From contig CANJKZ010000008.1 in NCBI GenBank assembly GCA_947471745.1, positions 2,768,001-2,832,000 of the forward strand: DNA of 64,000 nt, written 5' to 3'. A program made the position numbers and the translations under genes. Within the stretch, counting starts at the first letter, position 1. Each line of letters begins with the position of its first letter. The notes beneath the pieces were generated by a model, which saw only the letters and a list, made by a program, of their open reading frames with translations, ran no database searches and had not been told where the DNA came from. Source of the DNA: Closterium sp. Naga37s-1 (Eukaryota > Streptophyta > Zygnematophyceae > Desmidiales > Closteriaceae). Shown one piece after another: positions 30,285-41,191 of this stretch.

Positions 30285-30889
30285 CACATGCGTTCCTTGA
30301 GGCAGCAACACGCAGTCCACGCCATGGACAATGAAGTACGGCCCAACATACATGCCGGGAATCACCACCCTGCTTGTTACACCCCCCCCTCCTCCCCCCC
30401 CCCCCCGCGCACACCCTGCACACCCAGCAGCACGGTAATAACCTTTCACACACGCGTGCCTCGAGGCAGCATCATGCGGTCGACGCCATGAGCAATGAAG
30501 TACGGCCCAACATACATGGCGGGAATCACCACCCTGCTCGTTACAACCCTGCCGCCAGCTCCCCCTCGCACACCCAGCAACACGGCGGCCATCATTCACA
30601 CGCGCGTTCCCTGAGGCAGCATCGCACGGTCTACACCATGGGCAATGAAGTAGAGCCCAACGTACATGCTCGGAATCACCACCCTGCTCGTTACAATCAC
30701 ACCAGCTCCCCCTCCCACAGCCAGCAGCACAGCATCAACCTTTCACACGCGGGTACCTCGAGGCAGCAGCACACGGTCAACGCCATGGGCAATAAAGTAT
30801 GGCCCAACGTACATGCCAGGAATCAGCACCCTGCTCGTTACAACCCCACCACCTCCCCCTCCCACAGCCAGCAGCTTACCGGTCCCCTT
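30285..30889 (-). repeat. Tandem copies of the FAS1 C-terminal segment (copy 2)
   Basis: Four extra units of about 110-150 bp lie downstream of the FAS1 stop, near 30,285-30,370, 30,440-30,545, 30,600-30,700 and 30,740-30,845. Each would encode variants of VIPGMYVGPYFIAHGVDRVL followed by LPRGTRV. Copy 1 has only the single unit inside its gene. Each unit has a GAGCAG-GGTGGTGATT-type start that could act as a splice acceptor. Confidence 0.85.
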
Positions 30890-31966
30890 TCACACGCGGG
30901 TGCCTCGAGGCAGCAGCACGCGGTCCACGCCATGGGCAATGAAGTATGGCCCAACGTACATGCCGGGAATCACCACCCTGGTCGTCACAATCCCCCTCGC
31001 TCTAGTGCTAGGGTACGTCCCAAACATCACCACACTGCCATTCCTGCCGGTCAGCTTGTAGAGAGCCTGTCGCAGCTGAGTTGGCAGCGGCTGGCCTGCC
31101 CGCATGGCCTTGATCTTGGGCAGGATGAAACGTTTCGCGATGATGTGATAGGCTGTGACGTTGTATGCCCTGGGAATGTTCTTGGACGTGAGAGGAAGCC
31201 TCTTGGAAAGCGCCTCTGCCGCTATGTTGCTGGGAATGAGGAGGGTGGCGTCAGCAAGTGCTGAGAAATTGTACTTGGAGTTCACTGGAGGGGAAATGGG
31301 AAATGGGAAGGGGAAGGGAAAGGGGAAGGGAAAGGGGAAGGGGAAGGGGAAGGGAAAGGGGAAGGGAAAGGGGAAGGGAAAGGGGAAGGGGAAGGGGAAG
31401 GGGTTGGACAGTTTTGAGTCGACTCAGAATAGGAGGGTGGTATCATCAAGTGCTGAGAAGTTGTACTCGGAGTTCACTGGGGCTGGGATTGGGATTGGAT
31501 TGGAAGGGAGTGAGGGAGCCGGTTTTACTGGAGCGGCAAAAGAACAAAGCGGGTAAATGTGACTAGAGGGCAGACAAATGGTAAGAAAAGTAGGGAAAGC
31601 AGGAAGACGATCCATCATTCTGGAGGGACCCGTGCAGGATGAAAGCACGGAAAAGAGAGGAAGCAAGGAAGTTGATTTAGGCATAATGAGACAGGGAGAA
31701 TGATGCAGGGAGGATGAGGCAGGGAGGACAAAACAGGGAGGAAGAGGCAGGGAGCATAACTGACTGGCGAGGTTGACGTATTTGTTGAAGTCCTTTGAGA
31801 ACTTCGAGTATTGTGGGTACCGCTGCAGCAGCCGCTTCGCCATCCGCGACACCTCCGCCTTGATCTGCGCTTTGGTTGTCGGCGGGCGGCGAGCAGCAGA
31901 CGCGGATGTAACGAGGAGGAGGAGGAGCGGGAGGAGGTGGAAGACGGCTCGAGAAGACGCAGCCAT
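30890..31966 (-). CDS. Fasciclin (FAS1) domain secreted protein, copy 2
   Basis: Exon 1 is 31966-31765 and exon 2 is 31284-30890, with TGA at 30,890-30,892. The same phase-1 junction as copy 1 (GCCA/GTCAGT and CTCCAG/TGAAC) gives 198 residues. The signal peptide is LLPLLLLLVTSASAA, three residues shorter than copy 1 in this part. The FAS1 stretch runs from YNFSALADATLLIPSN to HGVDRVLLP, with YHIIAKRFI where copy 1 has YHIIAKCFI. Exons look intact. The intron carries a GGGGAA-rich tract and a partial copy of the exon 2 start. A minus-strand TATAAAT lies about 245 bp upstream. Probably a secreted matrix or adhesion protein by family; role inferred. Confidence 0.87.
31289..31410. repeat. GGGGAA/GGGAAA purine tract in FAS1 intron
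   Basis: About 120 bp of pure purine on the plus strand (gggaaggggaaggg units). Copy 1 has about 35 bp at 7,978-8,012. The long Lys/Gly open frame here is an artefact. Confidence 0.9.
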
Positions 31967-32208
31967 GGCGAGTAAACCGTTTCTTAATGAGCTTAACGCT
32001 GGTGAGTGAAATATTTGTAATGCTTTTCACGGAATGCAGAGGAACCGAAACGGACCGACGGCGAGCAGGTTATCTGAATGAATGGAACTGGTGGTGGCGC
32101 TAGCGATGCTCTCTGCTTTAATAGGCGAATGGAGGACTTTGAGATCAACTCCAGAAGAAGTTTACCAGAACTGTGCTCGAAGATTGATCGACCGAAAGCA
32201 TATCTGGT

Positions 32209-32218
32209 CGATTTATAC
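32209..32218 (-). promoter_or_regulatory. TATA-like box of FAS1 copy 2
   Basis: Minus-strand ggtataaatc about 245 bp upstream of the ATG, at the position matching 8,876-8,882 in copy 1. Confidence 0.5.
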
Positions 32219-32219
32219 C

Positions 32220-32587
32220 TCCGAGGCGGTTGAATTGGCACTTGTTGATCTGTTCCTCGAAGCTTCCACGAATCCTAGCCATCAGAAGCAAAGGGACCGC
32301 AATGGACGGTTGGATTTGAACACCAGGGCCGACAAAAGCCCGAAGAAGAGGCAGTGAAGGAGCAGGGACGCATCGCCACGTACAGCCCGGCGGAGTACGA
32401 ACTCCGCACGCAGGGCCACGTAGCACCGCGTCACGGGAACGCTAAACGACGGGGGTTTCCGAGCGGCTGTGGGCAGCGAGGGAAGGAACGCTCCCCGGGG
32501 CGCACTACCGCCCATGGCCTGTCGCCGCATGCCTGCAGCGCGGTGCTTCTGTACATTACAACTGTAAGTCTGAGTGCCGCCTACGCG
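32220..32587. other. Intergenic region, copy 2, up to element D
   Basis: No gene seen. It matches 8,885-9,234 of copy 1, including the block taaacgacgggggtttccga. It continues at 46,373 after element D. Confidence 0.75.
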
Positions 32588-32632
32588 TGTCAGAAGTACG
32601 AAGAGGAATGAATGAACTAGGAGCACAATAAG
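32588..32632 (-). repeat. Element D left LTR, first part
   Basis: 45 bp starting TGTCAGAAGTACGAAG and ending in the C2 target duplication ataag. The rest is at 39141-39158. Confidence 0.88.
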
Positions 32633-33461
32633 TGTTGGTGCAACCCTACGGTTTGCACTCGGCTTGTTGTCCGTGTGCGTGAATGTGTGTGTGTATGGAA
32701 TGGTATGAGGGCATGGGATAATATATATTTCATGCTTATAATTGTGTGTGAATGTTGAGTCATGATGTCGAGTGTGTGTGTCGAGTCAATAGCGAGTTAT
32801 CGCTAGACGCGTGTTACGCGGTCGTTTGTGTCTCGCGCGCGGTTTCTATTTTGTCGTGCGCGGTTTCTATTTTGCCCTGTGTCGAACGTTCGGCGTGTCG
32901 CAGGTGTGTGCAGCAGACCCATCAAGAACTCAAGGATGAGTTTGTGATGAAGAGCCCGAGCCTTGGTGTCAAGCCTCAAGTGATTTCGAAGCTCGCCAAA
33001 AGGGTACACCTCAAGATATTGAAGATAGTTACATTACTTTGTGTAGTGTAACATTTCACTTGGTGTAGGCCCTAGTGAAGGGTAGTTTCGAGACCCTTCG
33101 TGGTTGGGGACAGTGTGGCACTGTTCCACATCACTGTACCTCGGCTCTTGGGGTTTGTAGGAGCTGGGAGTCATTCCCAACTCGTAACTCTTCCCAACTA
33201 TTCCTATCTTGTGTTCTAAGACTATAGTGGCTGCCATAGTGCCGTTCGTTCAAACTGACGTTGTGTCGTCAATACTTGGTGAAATCGTGCGATCTAAATT
33301 GCCTATTGTAGGCGACAATAAGACGCTCCAGATCCAAGTTGAATCAAGTCATTTAAAGCTGTGACCAGAACGCTATGAACGTTTGAAGCCGCTGTGCAGA
33401 AATCCGGCTGTGCACTCTATCTTTCATTTTAGGCACATTGGAGCCTACTGTGAAAATAAAA
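32633..33461 (+). repeat. C2 5' LTR
   Basis: 829 bp, TGTTGGTGC start. Pairs with 38307-39135. Confidence 0.96.
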
Positions 33462-33579
33462 AGTGGTATCAGAGCCCCTTGGAGCAGTTTCGACAATTTC
33501 TGGACCTGAGGAAAGGGGTGGCAGAGGTGCTGGTGGCAGTGGAGAAGCCCAAGCTCAAGGCCAACCCCGTGACTCGGCC

Positions 33580-36500
33580 ATGGCGCCCGTGCAACCAAGT
33601 GTTGGCCCATCTAGGGACGAGCCTAGAGTGTTTGGCCTTGACAAGTTCAACGGTGACAACTTTGCTGAGTGGTCCTTCAGAATGGAGAACGTGTTTGATC
33701 ACTATGACCTGCTGGAGGTGATGGAAGGAACGGAGAAGCGCCCCGAGAACGACCCGGAGAAGAGCCCGTGGGTGCGGAAGAGCGCACAAGGCTACCTCCT
33801 ACTAGGGCAAGCGTTGGGGAGCAGCCAGATCCGTCACATCAAGCCTTTCCAGCGTGAACCAGAGAAGGGACCAAAGGCATGGGCTTCTCTCAAGGGTGTA
33901 CACGCTCTTGCAACAGCGGCGGTAGCTGTGGTGTTGGAACGACAAATGGCGGCACTACGAATTGAAGAAGACGAAGCGGTTGAAGAAGGGGTGCAGAAAT
34001 TCTTCGACTTGTTGACGCGGCTTGAGGGAGCTGATTTGAACTACAGTGAGCTCCAAAAGAAGACCAAGTTGCTGGCCTTACTCCCAGAGTCATGGTCCTC
34101 GCTCATCATCAACCTTAATCGCGACTTGCCCCGCCTCTCGCTTGAAGACGTGAAGCGAGCTATCCTTCAAGAGGATTTCCGCCGCCGTGAGTTGGCGAGT
34201 GCGGATGGCGCTGGGGCAGCGAGCATCGGCCGTGGATATGGTCGAGGAAGAGGCAGAGGACGAGGGGGAGGAAGGTTTGGTGGCAGCAACTTCGGCGGAG
34301 GCCGCAGGAGTGGCGGTTACGGCAGCGACGACAAGAGCTACGGACGCGGTCGCGGCCGATTCGACGGCGAGTGTCACTATTGCCACAAGAGCGGACACAT
34401 GTGGCGCGACTGCTACAAACTCCCTGATGGTTGGACCCCTGCTCAAGGCCAAGAGGGTAGAGGAGCAGGAGGAGGGAGAGGACGAGGCCGTGGAGGCCGT
34501 GGCGGTCGCGGTGGCGGAGCTGCAAACATAAAGAGCGGAGACAACGACAAGGACCCGAGCGACGATCGATACCCGGGTCTATTCTACTTCGTGTCGACGC
34601 AAGTACCGGCTGGTCCAGAGAAGGATGAAGGCTTTGAGGAGCCAGCAGCTGTGGGGAAGGTGACCCTACACCCCCTGGACTATTGGGTGATTGATAGTGG
34701 CGCTACCTATAGCATGACACCTCGCCCGGACTTGCTCACCGAACTCGAGCCGTCACCGGTGAAGCATGTCACATCGGCTTTGGGGCAGCGAGCAGAGGTG
34801 AAAGGCATGGGCAAGGCCATGTTCAAGGGTCCTGATGGGAATATGGTGGGCCTCAAGAACGTGCTTTGGGTGCCCAGCCTTGCTGCAAACCTGATTTCCG
34901 TGCGGCGGTTGGCAAAGGCCGGCATGGACACGAACTCGAAGGGAGCCAAGACCTACACCGCAAGGCTTGGCGATCGAATTCTTTGGGACCTTCATGAGGA
35001 CAGGGATGTCTACAACGAGATGTGGCAGATCCCAGTGGTCCCTATGCCTAAGGAGAGGCAAGTGGCAGCAAGCATCAGCACCAAGGATGGAGCGGTCGGT
35101 AGCGACGATGGCGCGAACGGTCGCGCTAAGGAGAATGAGCTCAAGAAGAGCAAACCTGGAGGGACCAGCAAGTTCAGTGAACCTAAGGAGAGTGGTGCAG
35201 CAACCAAGGAGCAGCAAAAGGGTGAGGAGAACCCAGAGGCAGCAGCGGAGGAGGACTACGGAGAGAGTATGTGGGGCGCTATTGCGAGCGCGGCATTCTC
35301 CAATCCAACTTCGGCTACGGGGGAGTGTGATTGGCTCACCTTGCATCGGCGCATGGGGCATGTGGCCCTGCCCATCTTGCAGCAGCTAGTGAAGAATGAG
35401 ATGGTTGCTGGCATACGTGTGAAGGGGGAGCCCGATGAGGTGCTTGGCTGCCCGACGTGCATTCAAGCCAAGTTCACCCGGTTTCCGTTCCCTAGTTCGG
35501 AGGCAACGGCAAAGGCACCGCTTGATGAGATGGTGATGGACGTGGTGGGCCCCCTGAAGCTTGGAGCTGCTGGAGCTGAGTATTTTCTCACCATTGTCGA
35601 CGTCTACACCCGCATGACTTGGGTGTACGTGCTGGCTAAGAAGAGCGACGTGGCTGAAACGTTGAAGACGGATTGGTTCCCGATGGTGGAGCGGCAACAA
35701 GACCGTCTAGTCAAGTCAATCCGCACCGATCGAGGGGGAGAGTTCCTGAGCAAGGAGTTTGGGTTGTGGCTGAAGAAGAATGGTATTCGGCACTCCCTCA
35801 CCATGCCATACTCCCCTGCAATGAACGGCATCGCCGAGCGAGCGAACCGCACAATCACGGAGGCGGCACGCGGGTTGCTCATTGAAGCCAGGCTACCCGA
35901 CTATTTCTGGCCTGATGCGGTGCGGAGCGCGTGTGTGGCCAAGAACAGAGCCTTGACTCATGTGGGAGCAGACAAATGGGTGCCCTATGTGGAGTGGCTA
36001 GGAAGGAAGCCAAAGGTGGATATGCTTCGGATGTTCGGGTGCATGTGCATGGCGCTCGTGCCTAAGCATCTTCGGCACAACAAGCTTGGTGCCAAGGCGG
36101 TGTGGGCCGTGCACTTGGGCATGGCTCAAAACAGCAAGGGATGGCTTCTTTGGGACCCATTCACCAAGAAGTTCTTGGTGACCAGGGACTGCAAGTTCAT
36201 GGAGAACTTCATGTACAAGGATTGGAAGGCGGAGAATGAGGCGAAGATAGGCGTGCGGTTTGGGGAGGTGAAGAGTTCCGGTTTGGAGCATGTGGAGCTG
36301 CCTTTGGAGCTGAGCAGCGGCAGCACAACCACAAGGCAATCCTCCCTTGTGAATGGGGGAGAGGAGGCCAATGATGCAGAGGAGGAAGAGGAGGAGGTGC
36401 AGCAAGTGAGCGAGCGTGCACCGTCACTCCCTTCCCGTACTACGAGTGCTCCACGGATTCGAGCCACACCGCAGCAACGCCAAGGCCTTCAAGTCCCTGC

Positions 36501-38265
36501 AGCTGAGGAGGAAGGAAGGGGGAAGAGGAGAGTTCAACCCCCTAATAGGCTGACCTATGATGCGCCGGGAAAGCAGGGCAAGACAGCCCTGGCCGGAGCG
36601 GCAATGATGGTCGGAGACGACGAGGAGAGTGACTACGAGGAGTGTGCCTTCGCGTTCTTCTCTCCGGTGGAGATGCCGGGAGAACCAGCAACTCTCAAGG
36701 AGGCTTTGGAGAGTAGTGATGCTGAGGAGTGGAAGAAGGCCATGGAGAGTGAGCTGAAGAGCATCGAGGAGAATGACACGTTTGAATTGGTGGAGCTACC
36801 GGAGGGACGTACGGCGATAACGTCCAAGTGGCTCTTCAAAATCAAGTCGGATGCCGACGGCAAGATCGAGCACTACAAGTCTAGGCTTGTAGCCAAGGGG
36901 TACCAGCAGAAGGAGAAGGTGGACTTCAAGGAGCTGTTTGCCCCTGTGGTGAAGCCGACGACGCTGCGAACCCTATTCGCGGGAGCCGCCATCAAAGGAT
37001 GGGTAGTAAAGCAAATGGACATCGTAACGGCATTCCTTAACGGCATCCTTGAGGAGGAGATTTTTATGGCGCAGCCAGAGGGGTTTGATGATGGTAGTGG
37101 CAGAGTGTGGAAGCTGAAGAAGGCCCTCTATGGGCTGAAGCAGGCCCCTAGGCAATGGTACATGAAGCTGCGCGAAGTGTTGGAGGGGATCGGCTTCACT
37201 CCCTCAACGGCCGATCACTCCTTGTTCATGCTTGGCGAGGGGGAGCAGAGGAGCTTCATGGTGGTGTACGTGGATGACATCCTGATCTTCTCACCCTCTC
37301 CTGACCTTGTGAAGGAGGTGATGCTGAAGCTGCAAGACAAGTTCAAGTGCAAGGCCCTTGGTGACGTGAGCTTCTACCTTGGGCTCCACATCGAACGAGA
37401 TGTGGAGAAGCGGTGCATGCGGGTGCATCAACGAAAGTACCTGGAGGCATTGGCTGCCAACTTTGGGCAGAGTGAAGGCCATGTGGCTACACCCTTTCCC
37501 TCTGGGTTCAAGTGTGTGAAGGGGCCAGAGGAGGAGAGCGTTGGAGAAGAGGAGAGGCGCCGATTTCACTCGTTGGTGGGCAGCCTCATGTATGCGGCGG
37601 TAAACACCCGACCGGACGTCGCGTTTGCTACCGGGCAGCTGGCTAGGGTTGTGCAATGCCCTAATGAGGAGCAGGTAGCAGCTGGAATGAGGGTGGCCAA
37701 GTATCTTGGCCAAACACCGACCGTTGGGCTGCAATACTCGGCGGCGGCACAAAGGCGCCAAAAGGGCGCGGATGGTGTTGAACCCGGGCGTTTGTTCCTC
37801 ACCGCCTACTCGGATGCTTCATATGCATCAGAACCAAAGGACATGACAAGTGTGGGAGGCTTCATATGCTGTGTTGGTGGAGGCCCAACTGCTTGGGAGA
37901 GCAAGAAGCAGGTTGACCAAGCTTTGAGCTCGGTGGAGTCCGAGTACATGGCATTCTTCCGTGCCGTACGGGAGATTGTGTGGCAGCGGCGTTTGTTGGC
38001 TGAATTGGGGGAGGAGCAGCAAGGACCTACCCCACTGTACTGTGACAGCCAGGGTGCCATTGCTCTTGCTAATAACCCTGTGTTGCATGGACTCACGAAG
38101 CACATGAGGGTGAAGTGGCATTGGACGAGGAGCATGGTAACCGCGGGTGAAGATGAGTTGCGCTACGTGAAGACCACGGGGCAGCCGGCTGACATGATGA
38201 CCAAGAGGCTGGTGGAGCAGCAGCATTGGAAGTGTTGCAAGCTGGCTGGGATGGCTCTGAACTGA
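33580..38265 (+). CDS. C2 Gag-Pol polyprotein, intact
   Basis: A continuous frame of the same length as C1, ending in TGA 38,263-38,265. The ATG equivalent to 17,726 of C1 is ATT here (acaatttctgg), so the first ATG in frame is 33,580 (MAPVQPSVG), giving about 1,561 residues. It has the same domain order as C1: gag, CCHC knuckle, DSGA protease, pre-integrase, integrase with MDVVGPL/RTDRGGEF/ERANRT, RT with YVDD near 37,267, and RNase H. Differences from C1 are scattered single residues (for example ANNPVLHG for AKNPVLHG). No stop or frameshift. Possibly still functional. Confidence 0.95.
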   Translation: MAPVQPSVGPSRDEPRVFGLDKFNGDNFAEWSFRMENVFDHYDLLEVMEGTEKRPENDPEKSPWVRKSAQGYLLLGQALGSSQIRHIKPFQREPEKGPKAWASLKGVHALATAAVAVVLERQMAALRIEEDEAVEEGVQKFFDLLTRLEGADLNYSELQKKTKLLALLPESWSSLIINLNRDLPRLSLEDVKRAILQEDFRRRELASADGAGAASIGRGYGRGRGRGRGGGRFGGSNFGGGRRSGGYGSDDKSYGRGRGRFDGECHYCHKSGHMWRDCYKLPDGWTPAQGQEGRGAGGGRGRGRGGRGGRGGGAANIKSGDNDKDPSDDRYPGLFYFVSTQVPAGPEKDEGFEEPAAVGKVTLHPLDYWVIDSGATYSMTPRPDLLTELEPSPVKHVTSALGQRAEVKGMGKAMFKGPDGNMVGLKNVLWVPSLAANLISVRRLAKAGMDTNSKGAKTYTARLGDRILWDLHEDRDVYNEMWQIPVVPMPKERQVAASISTKDGAVGSDDGANGRAKENELKKSKPGGTSKFSEPKESGAATKEQQKGEENPEAAAEEDYGESMWGAIASAAFSNPTSATGECDWLTLHRRMGHVALPILQQLVKNEMVAGIRVKGEPDEVLGCPTCIQAKFTRFPFPSSEATAKAPLDEMVMDVVGPLKLGAAGAEYFLTIVDVYTRMTWVYVLAKKSDVAETLKTDWFPMVERQQDRLVKSIRTDRGGEFLSKEFGLWLKKNGIRHSLTMPYSPAMNGIAERANRTITEAARGLLIEARLPDYFWPDAVRSACVAKNRALTHVGADKWVPYVEWLGRKPKVDMLRMFGCMCMALVPKHLRHNKLGAKAVWAVHLGMAQNSKGWLLWDPFTKKFLVTRDCKFMENFMYKDWKAENEAKIGVRFGEVKSSGLEHVELPLELSSGSTTTRQSSLVNGGEEANDAEEEEEEVQQVSERAPSLPSRTTSAPRIRATPQQRQGLQVPAAEEEGRGKRRVQPPNRLTYDAPGKQGKTALAGAAMMVGDDEESDYEECAFAFFSPVEMPGEPATLKEALESSDAEEWKKAMESELKSIEENDTFELVELPEGRTAITSKWLFKIKSDADGKIEHYKSRLVAKGYQQKEKVDFKELFAPVVKPTTLRTLFAGAAIKGWVVKQMDIVTAFLNGILEEEIFMAQPEGFDDGSGRVWKLKKALYGLKQAPRQWYMKLREVLEGIGFTPSTADHSLFMLGEGEQRSFMVVYVDDILIFSPSPDLVKEVMLKLQDKFKCKALGDVSFYLGLHIERDVEKRCMRVHQRKYLEALAANFGQSEGHVATPFPSGFKCVKGPEEESVGEEERRRFHSLVGSLMYAAVNTRPDVAFATGQLARVVQCPNEEQVAAGMRVAKYLGQTPTVGLQYSAAAQRRQKGADGVEPGRLFLTAYSDASYASEPKDMTSVGGFICCVGGGPTAWESKKQVDQALSSVESEYMAFFRAVREIVWQRRLLAELGEEQQGPTPLYCDSQGAIALANNPVLHGLTKHMRVKWHWTRSMVTAGEDELRYVKTTGQPADMMTKRLVEQQHWKCCKLAGMALN

Positions 38266-38306
38266 GAGAGCAACATATCCTGAGGCCAACAATCCGAGGG
38301 GGGGTT

Positions 38307-39135
38307 TGTTGGTGCAACCCTACGGTTTGCACTCGGCTTGTTGTCCGTGTGCGTGAATGTGTGTGTGTATGGAATGGTATGAGGGCATGGGATAATATAT
38401 ATTTCATGCTTATAATTGTGTGTGAATGTTGAGTCATGATGTCGAGTGTGTGTGTCGAGTCAATAGCGAGTTATCGCTAGACGCGTGTTACGCGGTCGTT
38501 TGTGTCTCGCGCGCGGTTTCTATTTTGTCGTGCGCGGTTTCTATTTTGTCCTGTGTCGAACGTTCGGCGTGTCGCAGGTGTGTGCAGCAGACCCATCAAG
38601 AACTCAAGGATGAGTTTGTGATGAAGAGCCCGAGCCTTGGTGTCAAGCCTCAAGTGATTTCGAAGCTCGCCAAAAGGGTACACCTCAAGATATTGAAGAT
38701 AGTTACATTACTTTGTGTAGTGTAACATTTCACTTGGTGTAGGCCCTAGTGAAGGGTAGTTTCGAGACCCTTCGTGGTTGGGGACAGTGTGGCACTGTTC
38801 CACGTCACTGTACCTCGGCTCTTGGGGTTTGTAGGAGCTGGGAGTCATTCCCAACTCGTAACTCTTCCCAACTATTCCTATCTTGTGTTCTAAGACTATA
38901 GTGGCTGCCATAGTGCCGTTCGTTCAAACTGACGTTGTGTCGTCAATACTTGGTGAAATCGTGCGATCTAAATTGCCTATTGTAGGCGACAATAAGACGC
39001 TCCAGATCCAAGTTGAATCAAGTCATTTAAAGCTGTGACCAGAACGCTAGGAACGTTTGAAGTCGCTGTGCAGAAATCCGGCTGTGCACTCTATCTTTCG
39101 TTTTAGGCACATTGGAGCCTACTGTGAAAATAAAA
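38307..39135 (+). repeat. C2 3' LTR
   Basis: 829 bp following the purine tract. Followed by ataag at 39136-39140. Confidence 0.96.
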
Positions 39136-39140
39136 ATAAG

Positions 39141-39158
39141 CAGCATATAAGTTTGACA
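39141..39158 (-). repeat. Element D left LTR, second part
   Basis: cagcatataagtttgaca, the end of the D LTR after C2. The D purine tract (plus-strand cacccccatagg) follows at 39,159. Confidence 0.88.
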
Positions 39159-39389
39159 CACCCCCATAGGCAAAGTGGGGGAGAACAAGAGGTCACAAGA
39201 CCGGTCAAGAAAGGCAAAGCAAGCTCAGGGTGGATCACGAAGTCACCACGCATTCTGAGCACAAGCAAATGGCCACAAGGCCAGTTCACATGCAGAGTTA
39301 TATATAAAGGAGAACAAGCAATACAGTAATCACAACCTGGCAGGTGTAAGCATGCAGGTATAAGTATATAGATCACAGTACAAGCAAAG

Positions 39390-41027
39390 TCAGGAAGTGA
39401 GCAAGTGAGGCCAAGTAGGCACAAGGCCTAGAACAGTACAGAAACGCTGATGATCACAAGGCTGAAGTGCCTTGGTGAAGATATCAGCAGTATTGGCCTG
39501 AGAGGCCACGTAAACAATACGAAGCTGACCACGCTGCTGCAACTCTCGAGCAAGGAAGTAGCGCAGAGCAATGCGCTTCGTTATGTGCTCCAGTCTGTGC
39601 TCCTGACACAAGGCAATCATGGGCTTGTTGTCGACGTACAGAACTGGAGGAGAACGAGGCGGCTCTCCCAAGTCGGTCAGCAGGTAGGTGAGCCAGCGTA
39701 ACTCCTGTGCAGCCATGGCCCCTGCGTAGATCTCAGCCTCACAATTGGAACTGAGAACAGAAGACGAGCGGGTAGACCGCCACGAAACAGAGCCGGAGCC
39801 AAGGCTGAATGTGTAACCCTGTGACGACCGCTGCGTAGCCAAGTCGTCAACCCAAGAAGCGTCTGCGTGACCAGTGAGGACAACTCGAGCCCGACCTCCA
39901 AGCACGAGCCCCATGCCCGACGTACTGCACAAGTAGCGCATCACCCTCTTAGCGGCCTTCCAGTGCTCTGGTCGGTGTCTCCCGGGCGCAACGTAGCGAG
40001 CTAGGATGCTAAAAGGGTAAGCAAGGTCAGGTCGAGTGCAGGTCATCAGGTACATGAGGCAGCCCACAAGCTCTGGATACGGGCCACTCGGCTCTACGGA
40101 CTCATCCGAAGGCAGAGCTGAGAGCGAGTGACCGGTAGGCAGAGGAGTGGACTGTGGCGAGGAATACTCGAAGCCGAAGCGCTGAAGGACCTGCTGCACC
40201 ATGTGTGACTTAGTCAAGGTGATGGTGCGCCGTGCTCTGTCCCGGGTGATCTGCAAGCCAAGATAGCTGCGCAGCTCACCCAGATCTGTGCACGTGTGTC
40301 TCTTCTGCAGCTCCGACTTCACGTGGGCCAGTCCAGCAGTGTCAGCAGTGGCAAAGACCAAGTCGTCGACGTACACGAGGATGTAGAACGGCGGCAGCGA
40401 AGTGTCGGTGCGTAGAAACAGCGACGGGTCAGCAGTCGAATGAGCAAACCCAAGAGCCGCAAGAGTCGTCCTCAATGTGTCGTGCCACTCTCGAGGCGCC
40501 TGGCGGAGACCGTAGACTGGCCGCCGGAGCCTCCACTGGGTACCTGCAGGAAACGACCCAGTGAAGCCAGGTGGGCGGCGCAGCCAGATCTCCTCGTGCA
40601 GGCTGCCCTGTAGGTAAGCAGTGCTGAAGTCAAGAGAGTGAAGCTCATAGTCACGCTGAGCGGCGACGTGCAGTAGAACCCGAAGAGTGGTCATCTTCGG
40701 GGTAGGGGAGAAGGTCTGGAAGAAGTCAACTCCCTGTCGCTGACTGAAGCCTCGTGCAACGTAACGCGCCTTGAGGACAGGCGGAGAAACCGGCGGCCGC
40801 TTCACCCTGAAAATCCACATGCCACTGACGATGTTCGCCCCAGGTGGGGGAACCTCGTTGACGTAAGTGCTTGTGGACTTCCAGGATGCCATCTCAGCGT
40901 CCATGGCTGTCTGCCACTGAGAGGAGTAGGGACCCTCTATCGCCTCTGCGTAAGAGCGCGGGGTCGGGATGTCTGGTGCATCCGGGTCTCCCTCAGGTGC
41001 AATCAGCATGGACACGAGATGAGGCAC
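39390..41027 (-). pseudogene. Element D reverse transcriptase and RNase H
   Basis: An open frame of 545 residues covering essentially the complete RT and RNase H: SQWQTAMDAEMASWKST, SGMWIFRVKRPPVSP, LHSLDFSTAYLQG, VYGLRQAPREW and LVYVDDLVFATAD, then GHADASWVDD, SSNCEAEIYAG, VLYVDNKPM and TADIFTKAL. This is the best preserved RT of the A/D/F/G family in the window. It is cut from the upstream linker frame by a break near 41,030. It would supply cDNA synthesis if expressed in frame. Confidence 0.92.
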
Positions 41028-41191
41028 AGCAGCTGCAAAACACTCAAAGTCCTCCTGCCATTCCTCAAGGACGTCCGTGCCAAGAGCACACTCACCCGCG
41101 ATGGACGGAGGACAGACAGACTCAGACTCAGCAACAAGACTAGCGGCGTAGTCTAGGCGGCAGGCTGCAGCAAATTCAACAAGCTCAGCAA

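Larger units (their letters stand above)
32633..39135 (+). mobile_element. Element C2: full-length copia retrotransposon, nested in D
   Basis: 6,503 bp. LTRs of 829 bp (32633-33461 and 38307-39135), target duplication ataag at 32628-32632 and 39136-39140. It belongs to the same family as C1; its LTRs are 8 bp longer through a cccaacta-type insertion and TATA-region differences. The primer-binding site is at 33,464 and the purine tract gaggggggg precedes 38,307. The LTRs differ at about five positions by eye, so the insertion is older than C1 but still young. Its own LTR ends read ...ataaaa rather than ...ataaca. Confidence 0.97.

Noticed and set aside
31155..31556. Lys/Gly repeat protein on the plus strand
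   Set aside because: It is the purine tract and antisense of the FAS1 gene; no start context or homology.
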